From: Chelativorans multitrophicus
Lineage (GTDB): Bacteria; Pseudomonadota; Alphaproteobacteria; Rhizobiales; Rhizobiaceae
NCBI RefSeq assembly: GCF_011317445.1
Contig: NZ_JAAAPL010000005.1
Coordinates: 96,023-160,022 of the forward strand
DNA length: 64,000 bases
Direction of reading: 5' to 3'
Shown here piece after piece: positions 8,003-16,748 of the stretch (position 1 is its first letter; each line of letters starts with the position of its first letter). The position numbers and the translations under genes are program-made. The notes beneath the pieces are model-generated. The model made no database searches. It was not told the origin of the DNA and worked only from the letters and a program-made list of their open reading frames with translations.

Positions 8003-9462
8003 GGCGCCGGCTCCCCGGAGGTAACATCCAGGCCGAGATTGCCCACCGCCGCATCGACGATCTCCTGGCTGTCCGCGAGGTGATCGAGATAGATATAGGT
8101 GCTCTCGATCCTGCTGTGCCCCATCAGTCTCTGGAGCTTCAGCAGCGGGTCGCCGATCATTCGGCGGTAGGCGGAGCCAAGATGCCGCGATCGCTCGCTG
8201 ATGACCCAGCCAACCTGTTCGCGCAGAAGCAGCGTCAGCATGTGGACAGCAAAGCTGTGGCGAAGCATGTGAGGGGTGACGTGCATGTCATCGAAGCCGA
8301 AGCGACGGCATCTCTCGCTGGCTCGCGTGAACACGGCTTCCCACGACGCCATCGGCATCGGCAATCCGTCTTCGGTCAGCCAGGGCGCCAGAGGCGCGCC
8401 CGTCGTGGCTTCCACGAGCCGCGTTCGTTCCGCGGGCGTCATCTGATCGACGCTCATCCTCACCGCGCGGTCGCCATCGTTCAGGCGAAGAGCTCGATGC
8501 TCGCATTCGACGACCGGGATCGGGCTACGCGTCCGGCGGATACGACCGCTCCGCCGAGCTCGTCCAAGCGCGTTGTCCCGTTCGATCCGGACATAGTCGT
8601 GCAACTGCCCGATCAGACGGATCGGCATGCGGATATCCCGGCCGCGCGAACCCTTTGCGGTCGCGGCGGCCAATCGGAAGGGCAGAGATCGGGCCGTGGA
8701 ATCCAGGCATGTATCCAGTGTGGGCAACTCGTTCAGCAGCAAGCTCGACGCTTCCTGCAGCCGCAGACCGGTCGTGATCAGCAGTTCCGCGAACAGCGCA
8801 TTGCGCTCTCCGTTGCGGCCTCGCCGTGTCGGGTCTTCCCGCCCATCGGGAAGCCTGCCGCGCAGCCCGACATCGCGGAACACCAGATAGCGCGGCAGGT
8901 CCAGGAAGCGCATGTCGCCATTGCGAGCTCCGCTCTCTTTGGAGCAGTTCACCGCAACGGCTATGACCGCTCCCGAAGTCGACGCGCGTGACCAGAGCTG
9001 CCGGTAAGTGAACGGAGCCGCGGCAATAATCTTCTCGTCCACTGCCCACCGATAAAGCTTGTCGAGTGCCGCGATCATCCGGTTCCAGGAAGAGGCCGAT
9101 ATCCGGAACGGAGGTTCGGACAAGCGCCGGGCTTCGTGGAATGCCGCGATGTCATCGCGATCTGCCGACCAGACAGACTTGCCGTTCTGTCGCTCTTCGA
9201 GGAAGCGCATCCAGACGATAATGTCCCGCGCATAGGCGCGAAGGCTGTTCATCGAGCGCACGCCCATGGTCGGGCACGATCGGAGGAAACGGTTGAGATG
9301 GTGATCGTAGGTGCCGTCGCTTCCCAGAATGAACGGCATGCCCTCGATGAGGCCGATGCTGTCCGCAGCCGCTATCTCGTCCGAGGACAACTCGTATGTC
9401 GCGCCGTTGACCGTCACGGAACGGCGCAGGGCGGAAAGATCGGTGAAGAACAGCTGCGGCAA
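7999..9462 (-). CDS. tyrosine recombinase, first of the trio (TnpA-like)
   Basis: The product has 487 residues from TTG 9462, which has GGGAGG four bases upstream. The frame stays open to 9615, but that extension reads through a 52-bp palindrome and is unlikely to be coding. The catalytic signature is complete: TTGLRLQEAS (box I arginine), HVTPHMLRHSF (HxxR), LMGHSRIEST and YIYLDHL (tyrosine) close to the C-terminus. This is the most canonical member of the trio. It leads an operon of four genes in which every junction overlaps by four bases, so production of the subunits is probably coupled. Confidence 0.82.
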   Translation of the reverse strand: MPQLFFTDLSALRRSVTVNGATYELSSDEIAAADSIGLIEGMPFILGSDGTYDHHLNRFLRSCPTMGVRSMNSLRAYARDIIVWMRFLEERQNGKSVWSADRDDIAAFHEARRLSEPPFRISASSWNRMIAALDKLYRWAVDEKIIAAAPFTYRQLWSRASTSGAVIAVAVNCSKESGARNGDMRFLDLPRYLVFRDVGLRGRLPDGREDPTRRGRNGERNALFAELLITTGLRLQEASSLLLNELPTLDTCLDSTARSLPFRLAAATAKGSRGRDIRMPIRLIGQLHDYVRIERDNALGRARRSGRIRRTRSPIPVVECEHRALRLNDGDRAVRMSVDQMTPAERTRLVEATTGAPLAPWLTEDGLPMPMASWEAVFTRASERCRRFGFDDMHVTPHMLRHSFAVHMLTLLLREQVGWVISERSRHLGSAYRRMIGDPLLKLQRLMGHSRIESTYIYLDHLADSQEIVDAAVGNLGLDVTSGEPAP

Positions 9463-9481
9463 TGGACCTCCCAAACGGCGC

Positions 9482-9533
9482 CGAAGTTTTTGCCGGGGGA
9501 CGGGCTCGAGCCCGCCCCCCGGCAAAAACTTCG
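9482..9533. repeat. 52-bp near-perfect palindrome ahead of the recombinase operon
   Basis: Arms 9482-9507 and 9508-9533 are reverse complements with one mismatch (A9500 against C9515) and no spacer; the centre is GGGCTCGAGCCC. It lies 20 bp upstream of the proposed TTG start and about 100 bp inside the right end of the element. It could be a recombinase accessory site, an attenuator or an operator. No matching copy is seen near the left end. Confidence 0.85.
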
Positions 9534-9600
9534 CACCGGCATCACTCGACGATTCTGTCTCTCTGACCGTCGGCGATACTAACCGCCAACCCTGACGTCT

Positions 9601-9629
9601 GTGAGACAGGTACACAGAGTCTGGATAAC
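9601..9629 (-). repeat. right terminal inverted repeat of the 8.2-kb element
   Basis: GTGAGACA at 9601-9608 and GATAAC at 9624-9629 are the reverse complements of the two blocks at the left end. The DUF932 frame resumes at base 9630, immediately after GATAAC. Confidence 0.6.
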
Positions 9630-10353
9630 GGCCGCATCTTCGACCATGAGCTGGTCGAGGCCGTGCAGCGGATTGCCGGCAACGGTACTGGTGACACGCG
9701 CTGGAAGGTGCCGGGCGTGCTCGACTGGTCGACCCGGATCTACAATCCGCACGCCGACGTTACCAAGGACACGACGACGCTCTATGCGTCCGACCGCGAC
9801 GTCTTTCTCTTCCTGGTCGACGACCTCAATCCCGATCGAGGCCGGCAAGCTGCCCGACGGCTCGCCCGACCTTTATTTCCGGGGGTTCTACTGCTGGAAC
9901 TCTGAGGTCGGCGCCCGCACGCTGGGAATTGCCAGCTTTTATCTCCGCGCCGTGTGCCAGAACCGCAATTTGTGGGGGGTGGAAGATTTCGAGGAAATCA
10001 CTATCCGGCACTCCAAATACGCGGCCTCCCGTTTCGCCCATGAGGCGGAGCCGGCACTGATCCAGTTCGCCGACTCCTCGCCCATGCCGTTCATCAACGG
10101 CATCAAGGCGGCGCGGGAACGGATCGTCGCCCGCGATGACGAGGACCGCACAGTATTCCTGCGCAAGCGCGGCTTCTCGAAAACCGAGACCACCAAGATC
10201 ATCGACGCCGTCCTGCTCGAGGAAGGTCGCCCCCCGGAGACCATCTTCGACTTTGTTCAGGGCATCACCCGTATCGCGCGGGACAAGCCACATCAGGATT
10301 TGCGGCTCGATATGGAGGGCAGGGCAAAAAAGCTTCTGGATCTCGCAGCATGA
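9630..10353 (+). pseudogene. DUF932 protein, 3' fragment with an added frameshift
   Basis: From GGC 9630 the reading GRIFDHELVEAVQRIAGNGTG and onward is the C-terminal half of the DUF932 protein whose N-terminal half ends at 1450. At 9834 there is one extra G (CCC G ATC GAG): before it the frame reads VDDLNP, after it IEAGKLPDGSPDLYFRGFY follows in the next frame and runs to the stop at 10353 (KKLLDLAA). So the fragment lacks a start and carries a one-base insertion. Decay after the transposon insertion is the simple explanation; a sequencing error at the C/G junction is possible. Confidence 0.85.
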
Positions 10354-10602
10354 CCCTGTGATGCCGGCGACCTTAGATACCTGTTCCGAGGATCGTTTGG
10401 TTCATTCCTTCTGATCGCATTTGTGGCGCCGTTACCCCAGAGCACGAGGACGGCGCCATTTCTCGTTATGGGTCGAAGCGTGCGTTGCGGCAATGGTGGC
10501 CGCGGCGCCGGCAGGCAGAGGCAGAGGGGGGAGGGGAGGTTTCCCGACGGGCTTGGAGGTCCGGGGAGGGTCCCCGGGCCGCCCGTCATGGAGAACCTAA
10601 TC

Positions 10603-12756
10603 ATGGCAAAGGCCATCAGGAAGATCGTATTGAGCGCCGCCGAGAACATTCCCTACGACAAGCTCGTCCTCTCCCAGAAGAACGTGCGCCGCATCAAGGA
10701 CGGCGTGTCCATTGAGCAGCTTGCCGAGGACATTGGTAGACGAACGCTCCTCCAGAGCCTGAACGTCCGTCCCGTGCTCGACGAAGGCGGAGAGGAGACC
10801 GGCAATTTCGAAGTGCCTGCTGGCGGGCGCCGCTATCTCGCACTCGGCATCCTGATCAAGCAGAAGCGCCTGGCGAAGAATGAACCCATCCCCTGCATCG
10901 TGAAACGCGATGCCACGACCTCGGCCGAGGAAGACTCGCTTGCCGAGAACGTGCGCCGCGTCGACCTGCACCCTCTCGATCAGTTCCACGCTTTCAAAAC
11001 CCTGAGCGACCAGGGACTTGACGTCGAGGAGATCGCCGCCCGGTTCTTCGTGTCGTCTGCAACGGTAAAGCAGCGTCTGAAGCTGGCCTCCGTCTCGCCG
11101 AAGCTCCTCGACCTCTATGAGAAGGAAGAGATCGGCCTCGAACAGGTCATGGCCTTCTCGATCTCCGACGACCATGCGCGTCAGGAGCAGGTGTGGGAGC
11201 GCGTCGCCAATACCCACATGCAGGAGCCTTACTATATCAAGCGGCTGCTGACAGAGACCACCGTTCGGGCCGATGACCGCCGGGCAGTCTACGTCGGCGC
11301 GGAAGCCTATGAGACGGCTGGCGGCGTCATCCTGCGCGATCTCTTTGAGCAGGATTCCGGCGGCTGGTTCCAGGATGCAGCGCTGCTCGAGCAGCTCGTT
11401 TTCGAAAAGCTGAAGGTCGATGCCGAGGCGATCCGCGCCGAAGGCTGGAAGTGGGTCGAGGCGGCGATCAGCTTTTCCTACGGGCACACGAACGGCATGC
11501 GCCGCATCTATGCCGAGCCGCAGGAGCTGAGCGCCGAGGAGATCGAGCGCTACGAGGCGCTCAAGGCCGAATACGACAAGCTCGATGCCGAATACGCCCA
11601 GGCAGAAGAGGCGGACGAGAAGGTCGAGAAGAAGCTTGATGAACTCGGCGCCGAACTCGATGCTTTCGACGATCGGCCTCACCTCTACGATCCTGCCCAA
11701 AAGGCGCTGGCAGGTGCGTTCGTGACGCTCGCCGCAAATGGCCGGCTGCAGATCGAGGCGGGCTTCATCCGTCCCGAAGATGAGCCTCGCGTCGAGATCG
11801 ACGACGCCGGCGAAGGCGAAGCGGAAGCCGGCGACGCCAATATTTCCTCGTACGAGGGCAACGGGAGCCCCGTCGTCGTCAACGGAAAGCCGGTGAATGG
11901 CGCAACTGAGCCGCGCGAGGAACCCGAGGACGAGGGGATCAAGCCGTTGCCTGATCGTCTGGTCTTCGATCTGACGGCAGAGCGGACGCTGGCGCTGCGC
12001 AACGCGCTTGCCGGCGACGCAGACATCGCCTTCGTCGCAGCCCTGCATGCGCTCGCGCTGCAGGTCTTCTACCGCTTCGCGCAGGATACCTGCCTTGAAA
12101 TTGGGTTGACGAGCGCGAGCTTCAGCCAGGTCCAGGGTCTCGGCGACACTCCCTGGGCAAAGGAGATCACCGAGCGCCACGAGGCCTGGGACCGCGAACT
12201 TCCCGACGGGGAGGGGGAGTTCTGGGACTTCCTTGTCGGCCTTGACGAAGCAAGCCGAAGGGCGCTCTTCGCGCACTGCGTTTCGTTGTCCCTCAACGCC
12301 GCATTGGAGGTCTGGAACAAGCGGCCGCGGGCGCTTGCGCATGCCGACGTGCTCGCCCGCACACTCCGCTTCGACATGGTCTCTGCCGGCTGGGCGCCCA
12401 CCGTCGACAACTATCTCGGCAGGGTGACCAAGGCCCGAATCCTGCAGGCCGTTCGTGAGGCTCGCGGCGAGGAGACCATGGAGCTGATCGAGAACCTGAA
12501 GAAGGACCGCATGGCCCAGGAGGCTGCCCGTCTTCTCCAGGGATCGAACTGGCTCCCCGAGCCGCTGCGCCTCGAGGGAGACGACGCGACTGCCACCGTC
12601 GACCACGAGGCGTCCGGCGAAGCACTCGAGGAGACTGCCTCGGATCACGAGCCGGCCGAGTTGCCGGCGTTCCTCGCGGACGACGCAGACCTGTCTTCGG
12701 AAGACCCCGCCTCCGCCGACGATGGCGAGGCGAATCAGATCCTGGCCGCCGAATAG
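10603..12756 (+). CDS. large ParB/Srx-domain nuclease-like plasmid protein
   Basis: The product has 717 residues from ATG 10603 (GGAG nine bases upstream; ATG 10588 also in frame). The N-terminus has the ParB fold: IPYDKLVLSQKNVRRI, a GRRTLLQSLNVRPV region, the AGGRRYLAL box (GERR-like), then ENVRR and a helix-turn-helix (EIAARFFVSSATVKQRL). It is over twice the length of partition ParB. A long coiled-coil, acidic middle (about residues 310-350) and an alanine/glutamate-rich tail follow. The repABC locus in this window supplies its own RepB, so this is probably an accessory DNA-binding protein. No ParA gene is adjacent. The molecular job is not known. Confidence 0.75.
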   Translation: MAKAIRKIVLSAAENIPYDKLVLSQKNVRRIKDGVSIEQLAEDIGRRTLLQSLNVRPVLDEGGEETGNFEVPAGGRRYLALGILIKQKRLAKNEPIPCIVKRDATTSAEEDSLAENVRRVDLHPLDQFHAFKTLSDQGLDVEEIAARFFVSSATVKQRLKLASVSPKLLDLYEKEEIGLEQVMAFSISDDHARQEQVWERVANTHMQEPYYIKRLLTETTVRADDRRAVYVGAEAYETAGGVILRDLFEQDSGGWFQDAALLEQLVFEKLKVDAEAIRAEGWKWVEAAISFSYGHTNGMRRIYAEPQELSAEEIERYEALKAEYDKLDAEYAQAEEADEKVEKKLDELGAELDAFDDRPHLYDPAQKALAGAFVTLAANGRLQIEAGFIRPEDEPRVEIDDAGEGEAEAGDANISSYEGNGSPVVVNGKPVNGATEPREEPEDEGIKPLPDRLVFDLTAERTLALRNALAGDADIAFVAALHALALQVFYRFAQDTCLEIGLTSASFSQVQGLGDTPWAKEITERHEAWDRELPDGEGEFWDFLVGLDEASRRALFAHCVSLSLNAALEVWNKRPRALAHADVLARTLRFDMVSAGWAPTVDNYLGRVTKARILQAVREARGEETMELIENLKKDRMAQEAARLLQGSNWLPEPLRLEGDDATATVDHEASGEALEETASDHEPAELPAFLADDADLSSEDPASADDGEANQILAAE

Positions 12757-12829
12757 CCGGGTTCATCGATCCGCACCGGGGCTCGGCAATTGTGCCGGGC
12801 CCTTCTCGTATTGCCAATGGAGAACACGC

Positions 12830-13306
12830 ATGTCCGCAACAATCGTTTACGACAACGCGCCGCTCGGCAGCCTCATCCGCTATTCGGACGGAATGCCCAA
12901 ACCGCCATCGCGCTTCACCAGGAAGCTTGCTAGCTGGGAAACCCGCAACGGCGTCGGCCGGCTCGTGAAGAAAGAGTCGCCGCGCGAGCGCCCGACCTAC
13001 AGTTCGCCGGCCTGCTTCACCCTGCACGAGGGCGATTTCGGTGAGGATGGCATCATTCTGGTCACAGTGATGCGCACCTATTCTCTCGGCAGCGACCTCC
13101 GTTTTGAGATTGTCGAGCGCCCGGCGATCGGCATGGTTCGCGTCCTGCAATCCGTCGGCGCCAGCTCAGAGCTGCTGCATCTGGCCGAAAACCGTGAGGC
13201 TGCCGAGCTCTGGCTCACCCGAAACCGGCACCAGAAGGCCCACCTCGAGGAGATCACCGCCGACGAGGTGAGCGCCGACGCCGTCGAGGGGCGCACAGCG
13301 GCCTGA
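12830..13306 (+). CDS. conserved plasmid protein of unknown function (158 aa)
   Basis: ATG 12830 is preceded by GGAG with the same GGAGAAC leader seen before the DUF932 and ParB-like genes. The 158-residue product is soluble and moderately basic, with a compact N-terminal region (IVYDNAPLGSLIRYSDG) and an alpha-helical, glutamate-rich C-terminus. I do not recognise the family. It lies 73 bp after the ParB-like gene on the same strand and is probably in the same transcription unit. Confidence 0.6.
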   Translation: MSATIVYDNAPLGSLIRYSDGMPKPPSRFTRKLASWETRNGVGRLVKKESPRERPTYSSPACFTLHEGDFGEDGIILVTVMRTYSLGSDLRFEIVERPAIGMVRVLQSVGASSELLHLAENREAAELWLTRNRHQKAHLEEITADEVSADAVEGRTAA

Positions 13307-13385
13307 CCTTTCTCGTCACAGATTTTGAACCTCAACAGGCCCGGGATCGCTGATGCGGTCGCCGGGCCATCTCGTGGAGACCAAC

Positions 13386-13778
13386 ATGTTTCAGTGGAAC
13401 AAGAGCTGCTCCTACGACGAACAGCAGAAGAAGCGCTTTCACACAACGGCCCGTTCACGGCTCAAGAGCCTCGCCAGCGAACTCGGTCTGCAGCCGGGTA
13501 GCTACGATATCCGATCGAACAAGGCGGGCATCGCCGTTTCCGGCGAGATCACCCTCCACCACGAGCGCGCCTACATCCAGGTCGGCCAGTTCGGCCTGTC
13601 ATCCGGCCACGGCATCCTGATCCGCACCTGCAAGGGCCGCAAAGATTACACCGGCGGCCCCAATCACTTCGTCGCTCTCGACATGCTCGACGATATTCCG
13701 ACACTCGCCGCGGCCGTACGCCCCATTACCGGCATCGGCCGCGAAAGCTGCGACGCGTCGAGCTCTCGCGCGGCCTAA
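13386..13778 (+). CDS. conserved plasmid protein of unknown function (130 aa)
   Basis: ATG 13386 follows GGAGACCAAC. The 130-residue product begins MFQWNKSCSYDEQQKKRFH and contains a predicted beta-rich middle (IAVSGEITLHHERAYIQVGQ) and the stretch GRKDYTGGPNHF. No transmembrane segment or signal peptide is present. I do not assign a function. It is co-directional with its neighbours. Confidence 0.6.
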   Translation: MFQWNKSCSYDEQQKKRFHTTARSRLKSLASELGLQPGSYDIRSNKAGIAVSGEITLHHERAYIQVGQFGLSSGHGILIRTCKGRKDYTGGPNHFVALDMLDDIPTLAAAVRPITGIGRESCDASSSRAA

Positions 13779-13913
13779 GGCCCCTGCCACCGCACTGATA
13801 CCCGACCCGGCTCGGCGTTTCAGCGTCCCCACCCCGAATCCGTCAACCCACCGATCGTCCGACGCCACGCCTGCCGCCGTGGCGGAAGGGCGCAGCCATA
13901 TCGGAGGTACGTC

Positions 13914-14543
13914 ATGTCCGACCATCCACCGTTCCGCAAAGTGTTTGACGGCGTCGCCTCGCGCGAGCAGATGTTTCAGCTGTTCAACCGCCATCGCGAC
14001 ACTCCCGGCATCGATGTGCTTTCCGGCAAGCCCTATGCCGGCGAGTGGTTCGAAATCACCGCCGACGGCTACCGGTTCATGCTCGAACTCCTGCCTCCGT
14101 TATTCCAGCGAACCGGCATGTTCGGCATCTCGGAATTCAAGGCCGGCTATGTCACCAGCGTCTTCTTCGCGATCAGGATCCGCGGCCGCGAACGCTGGTT
14201 CCACGGCTTTTGCGATCTCTCCGACAAGCGCAGCCCGGATACCATGCGCGCCGCCATCATCGCGCACGAGACGGGTGCAGTCGACAGCATGACGCGTGAG
14301 GAGAAGCTTGAGGCGATCTGGACCGCAACCCATGCCGACTTCAAAGGCAACGCGGGAGACGTGAACCCCGATGCCTGGGCGCCAGAACATCGCGGCAAGC
14401 GCACTATCCTTGTCAACGCCGGCGCGCAGGGCACCGTCCTTAAGCGGCTAGAGGACCTTTCGGAGGAAGAAATCGACGCCCTTCTTCGCGCCAGATTACG
14501 GCACGCCCCACGCAGGGGAGGCGGCAATGCGGACCATTCCTAG
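13914..14543 (+). CDS. DUF1419 family protein
   Basis: ATG 13914 has GGAGG eight bases upstream. The 209-residue product has the DUF1419 signature: FRKVFDGVASREQMFQLF, AGEWFEIT, LPPLFQRTGMFGISEF, TSVFFAIRI, WFHGFCDLSD, then RAAIIAHE and GKRTILV. DUF1419 proteins are almost confined to rhizobial plasmids and have no known biochemical role. The C-terminal 20 residues are arginine and glycine rich. Confidence 0.8.
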   Translation: MSDHPPFRKVFDGVASREQMFQLFNRHRDTPGIDVLSGKPYAGEWFEITADGYRFMLELLPPLFQRTGMFGISEFKAGYVTSVFFAIRIRGRERWFHGFCDLSDKRSPDTMRAAIIAHETGAVDSMTREEKLEAIWTATHADFKGNAGDVNPDAWAPEHRGKRTILVNAGAQGTVLKRLEDLSEEEIDALLRARLRHAPRRGGGNADHS

Positions 14544-14742
14544 GCAGCATGGACTGACGCCAACCAAGCGTATGAGGCGCAATCCACCTATTCGGCCGAT
14601 ATGGGCGCTGCGGCCCGCGCGGTAGCCTCAAGCGCCGACCCCGGCACAGCATAAACCGGCCGCTGCGCGGGAGGCAGAGGTGGGCCGGGAGGAGGCGACG
14701 TCGGCGTCGGCAGAGAGGATCCGACCGGGCGGCAACAGGAAC

Positions 14743-15051
14743 ATGTGCCGGGTGCTCAATAAGCACACAGACGTAATCCCGCCAGGAGCCCAGTACATCG
14801 GCCGCGGATCGAAATGGGGCAATCGCTTCGTCATCGGCCGCGACGGCGATCGCCAGGCGGTTATCGCCAAACATGAGCAATGGCTCGCCGATCAGAATGA
14901 CCTTCTGCGCTCGCTCGACGAGCTGCGCGGCCGCGACCTTGTGTGCTTCTGCGCGCCCCGGCCGTGCCACGGGGACCTCCTGCACCGATTAGCGAACGCG
15001 ACGCGCGAGCAACGCATCGCCTGGCGGCGCGGCGTCAAAGCAGGCGGATAG
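14743..15051 (+). CDS. DUF4326 domain protein
   Basis: The 102-residue product from ATG 14743 carries YIGRGSKWGNRFVIG, a central helix, then RGRDLVCFCAPRPCHGDLL, which together define DUF4326 (often in phages and plasmids). The conserved Cys-Phe-Cys and Cys-His of the final motif suggest a metal or nucleotide site. An in-frame extension upstream to 14680 reads through a purine-rich leader (GGGAGGCAGAGG at 14669) and was not used. Confidence 0.72.
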   Translation: MCRVLNKHTDVIPPGAQYIGRGSKWGNRFVIGRDGDRQAVIAKHEQWLADQNDLLRSLDELRGRDLVCFCAPRPCHGDLLHRLANATREQRIAWRRGVKAGG

Positions 15052-15179
15052 TCGATCGGTCTACCCGACCGCTGCACCCGACGGCTCGCGTCCTGGCGAT
15101 CACCTCCATGCGTCGATTTCTTGCCCGGCCCCTCGCGCTGGGCAGCGCCCTTTTTTCATCAGAGGAGCAAAGCAATGCC

Positions 15180-15611
15180 ATGCCCAAGTTCACCATCGAA
15201 GCCACCTACCGCATGCCGTACTACCGGCAGCGCACCTACGACGCGGCGACACCCGAGGAGGCTTGCAGGCACGCTATCGAGGACGACGACTGGTCGGGTG
15301 AGCTGCCAGACTATGAATGCCCCGGTCCGACCTATATCACCGGCCTCTGGAAGGGTGCGGAGACCGCCTACCAGGGCGAAGAAATCCTGGTGTCCTCGCA
15401 CTTCCAGGAAACCATGCGCCGCATGGTCGATCACTTCCCTGTTTTACTTGACCTGCTTGCCTACCCTGCCCAGCCGATGGGTCTCTCCCAAGTCGACTTC
15501 CAAAGCTGGCTGCCGAAGGCCGTCGCTGCGATTGAGAAGGCGAGAGCGATCATCGAGGAACGCCGCGATCCGGATGAGCCAGGCTCCCAGCACGCGGAGG
15601 CATCGTCATGA
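15180..15611 (+). CDS. conserved hypothetical protein (143 aa)
   Basis: The product starts MPKFTIEATYRMPYYR from ATG 15180, with AGAGGAG upstream at 15161-15167. A second ATG at 15175 belongs to another frame whose translation looks like a shadow (arginine and proline rich). The N-terminal half (YRQRTYDAATPEEACRHAI) resembles the small plasmid proteins that pair a beta strand with a helix. A C-terminal helix spans about residues 110-130. The next gene starts inside its stop region (ATGA), so the two are probably translated together. No function can be assigned. Confidence 0.62.
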   Translation: MPKFTIEATYRMPYYRQRTYDAATPEEACRHAIEDDDWSGELPDYECPGPTYITGLWKGAETAYQGEEILVSSHFQETMRRMVDHFPVLLDLLAYPAQPMGLSQVDFQSWLPKAVAAIEKARAIIEERRDPDEPGSQHAEASS

Positions 15612-15895
15612 CGACGTATGTCCTGGCGTTTTACGAGATCGATCGGGTTTACGGCGGTCCCGAGGAAGGCGGCTGGTGGTACGACACCGGCCAACTCGTG
15701 CGCATCTGGCGCACCTTCAAAGCCGAAGAAAGGGCCTATGACCTCGCACACCGCGCGAACCGGCTTCTGGAGCGTCTTCAGCGGCACAGGCCAGATGTCG
15801 GATCGGTCATTTACCGCGGAGGACGCCATTCGGTCGCGGTGTACGAGAACTTCGCTCCTAAATTCTATCCCGAAGTGCGGCCCCGCTATGAATAG
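15608..15895 (+). CDS. conserved hypothetical protein (95 aa), coupled to the upstream gene
   Basis: ATG 15608 overlaps the upstream stop by four bases. The 95-residue product is rich in aromatic residues (VLAFYEIDRVYGG, GGWWYDTGQLVRIW) with a central helix EERAYDLAHRANRLLERL. No known motif is seen. The tight coupling suggests that it works with the 143-residue protein. Confidence 0.6.
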   Translation: MTTYVLAFYEIDRVYGGPEEGGWWYDTGQLVRIWRTFKAEERAYDLAHRANRLLERLQRHRPDVGSVIYRGGRHSVAVYENFAPKFYPEVRPRYE

Positions 15896-15940
15896 CGAGG
15901 CGCCCGCTCGGACAGTCGCCCTATCGGCTCGCGAGGGAAT

Positions 15941-16336
15941 TCACTTTCTCCTGCGAAGGACCTTCGGCAACCGCCGCTTCCACTTCTGGCCACGCGGAAG
16001 TGCTTCGACACGTCCGCGTCGCTTCCAAACGACTATCTGGCGCTCTTCTCCACCGGGTGGCTCGTCGGCGCGTTCAAGCTCAAGATCGCGCGTGCCGACA
16101 TCCTGATCTATCTGGGGCATCGTCATCGCAGGAATAGAGACAATCGAATTTCCCGATGTCGACGGTCGTTCAATTGCCTCCACCTGCCGCTGCTGTGGCT
16201 TCATCTCTGCAATACTCGCCACTGTCTCGGCAGCGACTACGGACAGATCCAGTCCGCCCCAGATCGAACGCTTCCGCGCTTGATCACCGCGCTTTTTCTT
16301 CACCTCCACCACGAAGGGTCGGACCTGCCGCCTCAT
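15941..16336 (-). CDS. conserved hypothetical basic protein (131 aa)
   Basis: ATG 16336 has AGGA about nine bases upstream. The product starts MRRQVRPFVVEVKKKRG and has RKRSIWGGLDLS, then an acidic-basic middle and a strongly basic tail (KWKRRLPKVLRRRK). The strand choice rests on this natural-looking composition; the plus-strand frames are arginine-rich shadows. Similar short proteins starting with RPFVVEVKKKR occur in rhizobial accessory regions as far as I recall, but I cannot name a family. It is probably co-transcribed with the minus-strand gene just upstream. Confidence 0.5.
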   Translation of the reverse strand: MRRQVRPFVVEVKKKRGDQARKRSIWGGLDLSVVAAETVASIAEMKPQQRQVEAIERPSTSGNSIVSIPAMTMPQIDQDVGTRDLELERADEPPGGEERQIVVWKRRGRVEALPRGQKWKRRLPKVLRRRK

Positions 16337-16404
16337 AGATATTTATCCTGGATCGAGACTCGATCCGCTACCCGGATCATGCGGCGATCTACATTGCTCG
16401 GGTG

Positions 16405-16710
16405 TTATCGTCCACTCGCCCGAAGTCTCGAATTTCGCTCATCCACCAAATCGTGTCGTCGTGCAAGCCAGCTTTCGAGAGGCTCGCCAGCAAAGTCCGC
16501 AACGCCACGGACGTGCATATCCGCGTCAAACACGTCGATCTTGACAACGATAAGCCGAACTCCACCACCTTCAGGCCGCTCACCCGAAAGCCGCAGCAGG
16601 CTCAAGCTGCAACACGATCGCTGATCATTCCCCACCATTCGACAATGATCCGGGCGAGGCACCAGTCTGTCCAACGCATTATGTGAATCGATGACGACGA
16701 ACCGATTCAC
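16405..16710 (-). CDS. hypothetical protein (about 101 aa)
   Basis: The minus-strand frame is open from 16794, but its first part overlaps the end of the DUF1173 gene, so a start at GTG 16710 (or TTG 16713) is preferred. The product contains FVVIDSHNALDRLVPRPDH and a C-terminal GVRLIVVKIDVFDADMHVRG region of plausible beta structure. An inverted repeat GTGAATCG...CGATTCAC covers the start. The family is unknown, and the gene itself is moderately uncertain. Confidence 0.4.
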   Translation of the reverse strand: MNRFVVIDSHNALDRLVPRPDHCRMVGNDQRSCCSLSLLRLSGERPEGGGVRLIVVKIDVFDADMHVRGVADFAGEPLESWLARRHDLVDERNSRLRASGR

Positions 16711-16748
16711 CAAGTTGATGGAATCGCTCTCGAGCGGAGTGATGCCGG

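Larger units (their letters stand above)
1451..9629. mobile_element. 8.2-kb tyrosine-recombinase transposon (Tn554-like trio) with ArdC, ChrB-like and CDF cargo
   Basis: The DUF932 reading frame stops matching after TAT 1448-1450 and resumes at GGC 9630-9632. Removing 1451-9629 joins the two halves in frame. The ends carry related inverted motifs: GTTATC then TGTCTCAC at the left (1455-1481), and their complements GTGAGACA then GATAAC at the right (9601-9629). No target duplication is visible; three or four extra bases (GTGC) sit between the left gene border and GTTATC, as expected of recombinases that carry donor coupling bases. The element encodes three overlapping recombinases and a small HTH protein on the minus strand, with ArdC, ChrB-like and CDF genes on the plus strand. 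Tn554-like organisation (TnpA, TnpB, TnpC) is the nearest known plan; RIT elements are an alternative. Confidence 0.8.

Noticed and set aside
10597..12648. Minus-strand open frame (683 codons) opposite the ParB-like gene
   Set aside because: It is antisense to a protein with clear ParB boxes; the composition is leucine/arginine-rich shadow with no ribosome site.
15121..15741. Overlapping plus-strand frame starting at ATG 15175
   Set aside because: The ribosome site would fit, but the product is an arginine/serine/proline-rich shadow; the +1 frame from 15180 gives a natural protein coupled to the next gene.
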